From assembly GCA_947170265.1 (NCBI GenBank), contig CAMVSV010000009.1:1-64000 (forward strand): DNA of 64,000 bases, in the 5' to 3' direction. This DNA is from an uncultured Prevotella sp. (lineage in GTDB: Bacteria; Bacteroidota; Bacteroidia; Bacteroidales; Bacteroidaceae). The notes under the pieces were generated by a model. That model was not told where the DNA came from. It searched no databases and was given only the letters and a program-made list of their open reading frames with translations. Shown here piece after piece: positions 31,770 through 38,656 of this stretch. Each line of letters starts with the position of its first letter. Positions within the stretch are counted from its first letter, which is position 1. Both the position numbers and the translations under genes were made by a program.

Positions 31770-32603
31770 TTAAATCTTGCTTGTTTTTTCAGATGCCTTG
31801 CATGCTTTAGCAATGTCCTGTATTACCAGTCCGGCGAGGGTGAAACCGAAGATGGCAGTTATGTGGGCAAGGCTGCCGTTGATTTGTGCTTTTGAGGTGT
31901 CCCACTGATGGTTGAGCAGTGAGGGGTCGCCCGGTCCGTCGGCTGTTTCGGTGTTGCTTGCCTGCATCGTCTCGCTGTTGGTTAGGCTGCCTTGGTTCTG
32001 CAACAGCTCGTCGCTGTATACACACATGAACTTGCGGCGGGGGAACGTCTTCCGTGACTTGAATTTCTTTCTCAGGGCACGAGCCAGCGGGTCGCCCTCC
32101 ACTTTCCAGAATTCCGTCACCTTGATGCGAGTGGGGTCGAGCTTCAGGGCAGCACCCATCGATGAGAACAGCTTGGCCTCAGTGTTGCAAGCCATGAGCA
32201 GGAGCAGAGCCTTGTCCTTGAGTGAGTCTATGGCATCAACGATGTAGTCATAGCTTCCGAGATTGAAATCTTCTGCCGTTTCCTTGGTGAAGATTTTCTG
32301 CATGGGAGTGATTTCTGCCGATGGGTTTATGGCAAGAAGCCTTTCCCGCAATGCGTCAACCTTCACCTGTCCTACGGTCTTGGTCGTAGCCATGAGTTGA
32401 CGGTTTACGTTGCTTATGCTCACACGGTCGGAGTCAACGATGGTAAGCTTCCTGATGCCAGAGCGTACCAGGCTCTCGGCACACCATGAGCCCACTCCGC
32501 CTACACCGAACAGTATCACTCTCTTGCCGCCCATGCTGTTCAGTACGTCGGTGCCCAACAGCAGCTCTGTTCTTTGAAATATTGCTTGCTCTGTAGCCAT
32601 CAT
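31770..32603 (-). CDS. tcdA: tRNA threonylcarbamoyladenosine dehydratase (TcdA/CsdL-like E1 enzyme)
   Basis: This E1-like enzyme closes N6-threonylcarbamoyladenosine at position 37 of tRNAs into its cyclic form. The 277-residue product has GVGGVGSWCAE for ATP binding, DSDRVSISNVNRQL, DAIDSLKDK, and a C-terminal region without the Cys pairs of ThiF/MoeB, which points to TcdA. I start at 32603 (or the adjacent ATG 32600); the longer ORF start would run past the -7 box at 32619. It stands alone on the minus strand. Confidence 0.87.
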   Translation of the reverse strand: MMATEQAIFQRTELLLGTDVLNSMGGKRVILFGVGGVGSWCAESLVRSGIRKLTIVDSDRVSISNVNRQLMATTKTVGQVKVDALRERLLAINPSAEITPMQKIFTKETAEDFNLGSYDYIVDAIDSLKDKALLLLMACNTEAKLFSSMGAALKLDPTRIKVTEFWKVEGDPLARALRKKFKSRKTFPRRKFMCVYSDELLQNQGSLTNSETMQASNTETADGPGDPSLLNHQWDTSKAQINGSLAHITAIFGFTLAGLVIQDIAKACKASEKTSKI

Positions 32604-32618
32604 TTTCTGTTTTGAGTG

Positions 32619-32626
32619 CAAAGTTA
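32619..32626 (-). promoter_or_regulatory. -7 box of tcdA
   Basis: The minus strand reads TAACTTTG, matching TAnnTTTG, 16 bp before the start codon, so the leader is very short. The nearest TTG upstream is only about 12 bp away, short for a -33 box. Confidence 0.55.
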
Positions 32627-32745
32627 GTGTTTTTTCAGCAAGAAATCCTAAAAAAAGTGGAAGAGTGTGTGGCAGCTTGACAGCCTGATGCTGTTTGACA
32701 GACAAGAAAGTGTGTCAAAGCTACGCTTTTTTGCTGAAAAAGCTG

Positions 32746-32753
32746 TAACTTTG
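32746..32753 (+). promoter_or_regulatory. -7 box of glyS
   Basis: TAACTTTG matches TAnnTTTG, 29 bp before the glyS ATG. TTTG at 32730-32733 is 12 bp upstream, the same short spacing as in the divergent tcdA promoter. Confidence 0.55.
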
Positions 32754-32781
32754 CGGCAAATTTCATAAACAGAACAACATC

Positions 32782-34326
32782 ATGGCACAACAAGAAGACG
32801 TTTTCAAGAAAATAGTAAGCCATTGCAAGGAATATGGCTTCGTTTTTCCAAGTAGTGAAATCTACGACGGTCTCGGTGCAGTCTATGACTATGCCCAGAA
32901 CGGTGTGGAACTGAAAAACAACATAAAGCAATACTGGTGGCAGTCGATGGTGCTGCTCCACGAGAACATCGTGGGTATAGACTCCGCCATCTTCATGCAC
33001 CCCACGATATGGAAGGCCAGCGGACATGTGGATGCCTTCAACGACCCACTCATTGACAACCGCGACTCCAAGAAACGCTATCGCGCCGACGTGCTCATTG
33101 AAGACCAGATTGCCAAATACGACGACAAGATACAAAAAGAGGTGGAGAAAGCCCGCAAGCGTTTCAAGGATGCTTTCAACGAGGAACAATATCTTGCCAC
33201 ATCGCCCCGTGTGATAGAGCTGAGGGAGAAACGCGATGCCTTGCATGCCCGCTATGCAGCTGCTATGCAGGGACCAGACCTTGAAGCCTTGAAGCAGATT
33301 ATCCTTGACGAAGAGATAGTATGCCCCATAAGCGGAACGAGAAACTGGACCGATGTGCGTCAGTTCAACCTCATGTTCTCTACAGAGATGGGTGCCAGCG
33401 CCGACGGTGCCATGAAGGTTTATCTGCGTCCGGAAACGGCACAGGGCATATTCGTCAACTACCTCAACGTGCAGAAGACCGGACGCATGAAGATACCGTT
33501 CGGCATAGCACAGATAGGCAAGGCCTTCAGAAACGAGATTGTGGCTCGCCAGTTCATTTTCCGCATGAGGGAGTTTGAGCAGATGGAGATGCAGTTCTTC
33601 GTGGCTCCAGGCACCGAGCTCGAGTGGTTCAAGAAGTGGAAGGAGACCCGTATGCAGTGGCACCAGGCGTTGGGCTTCGGAGCCGAGAACTATCGCTTCC
33701 ACGACCACGACAAGCTTGCCCACTATGCCAATGCTGCAACCGACATTGAGTTCCGCATGCCCTTCGGCTTCAAGGAGGTGGAAGGCATACACTCACGCAC
33801 CAACTTCGATCTCTCGCAGCATGAGAAATACTCGGGCAAGAGCATCAAATACTTCGACCCGATGACCAACGAGAGCTACACACCGTTTGTCATAGAGACC
33901 TCCATAGGTGTTGACAGAATGTTCCTCTCCATAATGTGCCACTCATATCAGGAAGAGAAACTGGAGAACGGAGAAACACGCGTGGTGCTCCGTCTGCCCG
34001 AAGCCCTCGCACCGGTGAAGTGCGCCGTGCTGCCGTTGGTGAAGAAAGACGGTCTGCCTGAGAAAGCCCGCGAGATTGTCAACGATCTGCGTTTCCATTT
34101 CAATACCCACTACGAGGAGAAAGACTCCATTGGCAAGCGCTATCGTCGTCAGGATGCCATTGGCACTCCCTACTGCGTCACCGTAGACCACGACACACTG
34201 AAAGACGGCATGGTGACCCTGCGTCATCGCGATACCATGCAGCAGGAGCGTGTGGCAATAAGCGACCTGCGCAGCATCATTGAAGACAAGGTGAGCATCA
34301 CCAGTCTGCTCAAGACGCTTCACTAA
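32782..34326 (+). CDS. glyS: Glycine-tRNA ligase (dimeric class II type)
   Basis: It charges tRNA-Gly with glycine. The 514-residue protein is the alpha2, eukaryote-like type, not the alpha2beta2 form. Class II motifs are present: motif 2 region FRNEIVARQFIFRMREFEQM, the substrate loop YLRPETAQGIFVNY, and motif 3 ETSIGVDRMFLSIM. The C-terminal anticodon-binding domain (APVKCAVLPLVKKDGL) is complete. It is divergent from tcdA and has its own promoter. Confidence 0.95.
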   Translation: MAQQEDVFKKIVSHCKEYGFVFPSSEIYDGLGAVYDYAQNGVELKNNIKQYWWQSMVLLHENIVGIDSAIFMHPTIWKASGHVDAFNDPLIDNRDSKKRYRADVLIEDQIAKYDDKIQKEVEKARKRFKDAFNEEQYLATSPRVIELREKRDALHARYAAAMQGPDLEALKQIILDEEIVCPISGTRNWTDVRQFNLMFSTEMGASADGAMKVYLRPETAQGIFVNYLNVQKTGRMKIPFGIAQIGKAFRNEIVARQFIFRMREFEQMEMQFFVAPGTELEWFKKWKETRMQWHQALGFGAENYRFHDHDKLAHYANAATDIEFRMPFGFKEVEGIHSRTNFDLSQHEKYSGKSIKYFDPMTNESYTPFVIETSIGVDRMFLSIMCHSYQEEKLENGETRVVLRLPEALAPVKCAVLPLVKKDGLPEKAREIVNDLRFHFNTHYEEKDSIGKRYRRQDAIGTPYCVTVDHDTLKDGMVTLRHRDTMQQERVAISDLRSIIEDKVSITSLLKTLH

Positions 34327-34397
34327 GTAATCACATTTGCAGTCCCTCTCTTGGGGCAGGGAGGGATTGCTTGTTTTCTATTTACATGTTTAGGAAA

Positions 34398-35015
34398 ATG
34401 AAGAATAAGATATTTGTGCCGTTGCTTATGCTGATGGCAGTCGTCGTGGCAGCATGTAGCGAGAGCGATGACGATGTGGAGGAATATGTGAACTGGCAAG
34501 AGGTGAACGACAGTTACTGGAGCAACCTCTATGCCACCACCAAGCAGCGCATTGCCGATGGCGATGCCTCCTGGCTTCTCCTGCCGAAATATTCGCTCAT
34601 TGACAATGGGAACATAAGCGCCGACAACTATGTCGTAGTTCACAAGCTTGAGAGTGTAGAAACGGGTGAGTCACCATTGTTCTCCGACACCGTGCTTGTT
34701 CACTATGCCGGCAGATTGCTGCCCTCCACGTCATATTCTGCTGGGTTCCGCTTCGACAGCTCCTATGGTGGAAACTACGATGCCTCAACCTCGCGACCCA
34801 CAAAGTTTGCTGTGGCAACGCTCGTGGAAGGATGGCAGACGGCGCTGCAGCACATGCGGAAGGGCGAACACTGGGAGGTGTATATACCATACAACCTCGG
34901 CTATGGCACCAAACAATCGGAGTCAAGTGCCGTACCATCTTATTCTACCCTCATCTTCGACCTGAGGCTTGTGGATTTCTGGCATGCAGGCGAAGAGGTG
35001 GAACCGTTGAAATAG
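34398..35015 (+). CDS. FKBP-type peptidyl-prolyl isomerase, lipoprotein
   Basis: A probable periplasm- or surface-facing prolyl isomerase or chaperone. From ATG 34398 the product is 205 residues with a lipoprotein signal peptide (LMAVVVAACSES). The C-terminal half has FKBP strands: DTVLVHYAGRLL, FRFDSSY, VEGWQTALQHMRKGEHWEVYIPYNLGYG and YSTLIFDLRLV. Upstream in-frame ATGs at 34371 and 34386 are possible. The active-site set is partly divergent, as is common in Bacteroidetes FKBP lipoproteins. Confidence 0.85.
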   Translation: MKNKIFVPLLMLMAVVVAACSESDDDVEEYVNWQEVNDSYWSNLYATTKQRIADGDASWLLLPKYSLIDNGNISADNYVVVHKLESVETGESPLFSDTVLVHYAGRLLPSTSYSAGFRFDSSYGGNYDASTSRPTKFAVATLVEGWQTALQHMRKGEHWEVYIPYNLGYGTKQSESSAVPSYSTLIFDLRLVDFWHAGEEVEPLK

Positions 35016-35060
35016 TGCCCCTCTGAAATCCTATATACATAATATAGTATAATGTACGCG

Positions 35061-35097
35061 CGAGGGGAAACAACCACAAAGGTGTTTCCCCTCGTTT
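35061..35097 (+). terminator. Hairpin after the FKBP gene
   Basis: CGAGGGGAAACA pairs perfectly with TGTTTCCCCTCG (12 bp, 10-nt loop) and is followed only by TTTG. It lies 16 bp before the MATE start codon, so it could end the FKBP transcript or shape the leader of the MATE gene. Confidence 0.6.
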
Positions 35098-35112
35098 GAT
35101 AGAACAACAGCA

Positions 35113-36597
35113 ATGCTCTCAAAACAGAAAACCGACAACCTGTTAGGTAAGATACGCAATGGCGTAGCCATGACCCAAGGTGAAAAGCTCAACCTCATCT
35201 GGCTGCTGAGCCTTCCGTCGATACTTGCGCAGATTACCAACGTGATGATGTTTTTCATTGATCAGGCAATGGTGGGCAGCCTCGGTGCAGAAGCACCGGC
35301 AGCAATAGGTCTGGTGGAGAGCAGCATCTGGCTGTTTGGAGGCATTGCCAGTGCCACCTCAATGGGTTTCTCTGTTCAAACCGCTCACTTCATTGGTGCC
35401 AATGACTTTGAGAAGGCCCGTAAGGTGGTGTGTCATGCCTTGGCTTTCTGCCTGCTGTTCAGTTTCATGATAGGCATGGTGGCTGTGGCTATATCCTCTC
35501 CCTTGCCCCATCTGCTTGGTGGTGGTGATGATATTGCTGCCGATGCCAGCCGCTATTTTCTCATATTCTCGTGTGCCGTGCCGCTGATGCAGATGAACAA
35601 CCTTGCGTCGGCAATGCTCAAATGCGAGGGTAACATGAGGGTGGCGAGCACCATGAGCGTGGTGCTTTGTGTGCTGGATATGATATTCAATTTCTTCCTG
35701 ATATTTCCAACGAGGAGCGTAACGCTTGCAGGTTTGCAGATGACCATACCTGGTGCAGGCTTGGGTGTGACAGGTGCAGCCCTTGGCACCGCTCTGGCGT
35801 TTCTTGTGGCATGTCTGTGTCAGGGATGGTTCGCCTTCTATCACTCAAAGATGCTCGGTGTGTTGCGCATGACGAAGACGCATGATGGTGCAGGCATGAT
35901 GCAGCGTCTGGCATCGTTGCTGCGTAGTCCAAAGAGCCTTCTCGATGCCGTTGAGTGGCAATACATACGCAATGCCCAGAAGATTAGCATTCCTATAGCT
36001 TTCCAGTCGATGCTCATGAGTGGGGCTCAGATAGTGTCGACGATGATAGTGGCACCGCTCGGCAACTTTGCCATTGCTGCCAACACCTTCGCCATAACCG
36101 CTGAGAGCCTGTGCTACATGCCTGGCTATGGCATAGGCGAGGCTGCCACTACATTGGTAGGTCAGAGCATGGGAGCCCGCAGGGGCGAGCTGTGCAAGTC
36201 GTTTGCATGGATGACGGTTACTTCCGGTATGCTGGTGATGGCTCTGATGGGCTGCGTGATGTACTGGTCGGCACCAGAGCTGATGGGGTTGATGACACCT
36301 GTGGCAGCCATACGCGACCTCGGAGCCGAATGTCTGCGCATAGAAGCTTTTGCCGAGCCAATGTTTGCAGCATCGATAGTGGCATATCAGGTGTGCGTGG
36401 GTGCAGGTGATACGGCAAAGCCTGCTTTGATAAACCTATGCAGCATGTGGCTGGTGAGACTTACCTTGGCAGCTTTCCTTGCTCGTAGCTACGGGTTGCA
36501 GGGTGTTTGGTTTGCCATGGCTGTGGAGCTGAGCGTGAGGGGAATGTTGTTCCTCTTCCGTCTGTATCGCGGCAAGTGGCTGGCAAAAATACTATAG
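35113..36597 (+). CDS. MATE family efflux transporter
   Basis: A multidrug and toxin extrusion transporter of the inner membrane, driven by sodium or proton flow. The 494-residue protein has 12 predicted hydrophobic segments in two similar halves. Family blocks include LPSILAQITNVMMFFIDQAMVG (first helix pair), GIASATSMGFSVQTAHFIGA and, in the second half, CYMPGYGIGEAATTLVGQSMGA. A charged loop of about 40 residues sits between the halves. Substrate unknown. Confidence 0.92.
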   Translation: MLSKQKTDNLLGKIRNGVAMTQGEKLNLIWLLSLPSILAQITNVMMFFIDQAMVGSLGAEAPAAIGLVESSIWLFGGIASATSMGFSVQTAHFIGANDFEKARKVVCHALAFCLLFSFMIGMVAVAISSPLPHLLGGGDDIAADASRYFLIFSCAVPLMQMNNLASAMLKCEGNMRVASTMSVVLCVLDMIFNFFLIFPTRSVTLAGLQMTIPGAGLGVTGAALGTALAFLVACLCQGWFAFYHSKMLGVLRMTKTHDGAGMMQRLASLLRSPKSLLDAVEWQYIRNAQKISIPIAFQSMLMSGAQIVSTMIVAPLGNFAIAANTFAITAESLCYMPGYGIGEAATTLVGQSMGARRGELCKSFAWMTVTSGMLVMALMGCVMYWSAPELMGLMTPVAAIRDLGAECLRIEAFAEPMFAASIVAYQVCVGAGDTAKPALINLCSMWLVRLTLAAFLARSYGLQGVWFAMAVELSVRGMLFLFRLYRGKWLAKIL

Positions 36598-36659
36598 GCG
36601 GGGTCTTGCTGATTACCACCGTCAGCAAAGACAATGTAACGCCAGCATTGGCATGTGTG

Positions 36660-38327
36660 TTACTGCCTGATGGTGGTGCACAGTTGTCTCACATCGTCGT
36701 CGAATGTTTCCTTGCACCGCGCCTTGCTCTTGATCATTGACCGGTAGTTGTAGATGGTTTGTGGAGAGTAGAACAGCAGGTCGGCAATCTCGGAGCTGTC
36801 TTTCACTCCAAGTCTTACCAATGCATATATTCTGAGTTCGGTGGGAAGGGTGTTGCCTTTCTCAATGGTGAACTGTGAGTTTTCTGACATAAGGCTGTTG
36901 AACTCATCGACAAAGGTGGGGTAGAGGTCGGTGAAAGCCTTGTCGAAGCCATGGAGGAAAATGGCGGCATCCTCCTCGGATATGCGTGATGAGGAGATTG
37001 TGGTTAGCAGCTCACTGGCTTGATTGGCTTTGATTTTCCTTTTCACGAGTTTCTGGTAGCTCTTCATCCTGTCAATGTATTTGGCACAGAGGTTGATGAA
37101 CAGCTGGGCGAGAATTTCCCGCTTGTGGTTGGTGTCTGCCATTATTTCGTTGGCTTCAGACAAACGGGCGTTAACGTTTTCGAGCTGTGAGGTCATGCTC
37201 TGCAGGTTCTGGTTCTTCTGCGATATGTCTTTGCGTTGTTTCCTTAGCTGTAGGTTTTTCTTGTATATGTAGTAGAGAAGTGAGATGAGGAGCATACACA
37301 AGATGATTGTTCCAATGGTGAAGTATTTGAGTCGGTAGTTTTGTGTCTTTATGGTGTCTTGATAGGCTTGCGCTATTTGTGGCATCAGCTTTGAAGCCTC
37401 GAGCATTCGCAGCTTGTTGTTGTAGAATTTGGCATCTTCGAGCGAAATCTGTATGTAGTTTTCTGCTCTTTCGTGCTGTCCTTTTTCATATAGGTATGAC
37501 GCAAGATACTGAAGCGACAGGTTTTCCTTTGTCGCTGATGCCATATCGCTGATGGCTGACAGTGTGAGATACTCCACATATTTGTCGTAGTTGCCTTGTG
37601 CCGAGTAGTTGTTGGCAATGGCAAACGCAGCCATGGCATATTCCCTGGTATTCTCCTTGGTGTTGTTTAGTGCATTGAGGTAGTATTTGAGTGCGGCTTT
37701 CAAGTCGTTGTTGACATAAACTTGATATTCACCGAGCATGTAGTCGTAGTTTTGTTCGGTGCCTTTCATGAGGCTGATGGCATCGGTGAGATATTTCTTT
37801 GCTCTTTCCTTGTAGACGGGCTTGAACGTGGCATCGCCGCAATAGTCTCCCCAGTTGTTGTAGAGGGTGAACAAGGCTATGTTGTATCTTTGCTTAATCT
37901 CGGTTGATAGTTGGTCGTAGTCAATGTTCTCAATCATCTGCGATGCCTCGTGGTAAAGCCCGGCAAGGGTGAGCAGCTCAACGTTGGTGATGGTGAAGAG
38001 ATTGGCATATTCGGTGTTGCTGACTTTTGATGCGAGCTCGTTGCCTTTCTTCACATATACCATGGCAGAGTCGTACTGATATACATAGTATTCATCGGTA
38101 ATCTGTCTGTAGAGTCTCAGCAGATGGAGGGGCTGGCGTTCTTTAGCTGCCCTTTCTTTCAGACTTTTAAGCTGTGCTTCTTTCTTTCCGGTAGTCAGTG
38201 CCCGTTGTTTTATGATGCTGTCGAGTTTCTGTATCAGCTCGGCATTGTCGGCATGGGTGGCAATGGGCAGACACAACAATAAGACAATTGTAGCTAATGG
38301 TTTTAGTCTTGTCATGAAGTTTAGCAT
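36660..38327 (-). CDS. Membrane-spanning TPR regulator with DUF6377 (SusR-like)
   Basis: Probable sensor/transcriptional regulator of the adjacent utilisation locus. The 555-residue protein has a signal peptide (ending THA), periplasmic TPR-like helices (about residues 30-320), one transmembrane helix (about 333-352), a coiled coil (about 355-400) and a cytoplasmic DUF6377 region. It ends in a LuxR-like helix-turn-helix, VKDSSEIADLLFYSPQTIYN. This is the design I associate with SusR-type regulators, which bind a sugar outside and DNA inside. It is divergent from susC across a 329-bp gap. An inner ATG at 38315 is also possible. Confidence 0.82.
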   Translation of the reverse strand: MLNFMTRLKPLATIVLLLCLPIATHADNAELIQKLDSIIKQRALTTGKKEAQLKSLKERAAKERQPLHLLRLYRQITDEYYVYQYDSAMVYVKKGNELASKVSNTEYANLFTITNVELLTLAGLYHEASQMIENIDYDQLSTEIKQRYNIALFTLYNNWGDYCGDATFKPVYKERAKKYLTDAISLMKGTEQNYDYMLGEYQVYVNNDLKAALKYYLNALNNTKENTREYAMAAFAIANNYSAQGNYDKYVEYLTLSAISDMASATKENLSLQYLASYLYEKGQHERAENYIQISLEDAKFYNNKLRMLEASKLMPQIAQAYQDTIKTQNYRLKYFTIGTIILCMLLISLLYYIYKKNLQLRKQRKDISQKNQNLQSMTSQLENVNARLSEANEIMADTNHKREILAQLFINLCAKYIDRMKSYQKLVKRKIKANQASELLTTISSSRISEEDAAIFLHGFDKAFTDLYPTFVDEFNSLMSENSQFTIEKGNTLPTELRIYALVRLGVKDSSEIADLLFYSPQTIYNYRSMIKSKARCKETFDDDVRQLCTTIRQ

Positions 38328-38656
38328 AGTTGTATACTTTGAGTAAGCAGTGTAATATCTATATGATGATAAATATGCTGCAAAAGTAAGAAAATATTGT
38401 TAATAAAAGGGTGTTTTGGAGGCTAAAGTATTAACAAATATTACTTTTTTGCAGTATGGTAGACATTCAGATGTTCTACTTTGAAGTAATCTTGTGTTTT
38501 GTTTAATGCTTTGTGTCTTAAGTAGTTGCGTTATGTTGGTAGATATGTTTAATCTACCGAGATGTTACGTTGGCATATAACAACATTATTTTATTAATAC
38601 TTTTGCATCAGGAACGAAACAAACCTAACATTATTAATAATTAAAAATTTGGAACA
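38328..38656. promoter_or_regulatory. Regulator-susC intergenic region with two GTAGA/TCTAC inverted repeats
   Basis: No gene is present. On the minus strand TACTTTTG (plus 38381-38388) is a -7 box for the regulator. Two inverted repeats lie further right: GTAGA-N11-TCTAC (38459-38479) and the longer GGTAGAT-N7-ATCTACC (38538-38558). The second one's right arm begins 46 bp before the start of the susC -7 box. Confidence 0.7.
38532..38605 (+). promoter_or_regulatory. susC promoter with upstream ATCTACC element
   Basis: TATGTTG (38532-38538) is followed by ATCTACC (38552-38558) and by the -7 box TACTTTTG (38598-38605). The distance from the A of ATCTACC to the T of the -7 box is 46 bp. There is no TTTG at the -33 distance, as expected for a promoter that needs an activator. 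The same arrangement recurs at 51690 and 52887. Confidence 0.75.

Noticed and set aside
32635-33792. 385-aa minus-strand ORF opposite glyS
   Set aside because: Shadow of glyS, and it would run across the glyS promoter.
36598-36659. Terminator between the converging MATE and regulator genes
   Set aside because: TTGCTGA ... TCAGCAA forms a 7-bp hairpin, but there is no T-run on either side, so I did not list it as a terminator.
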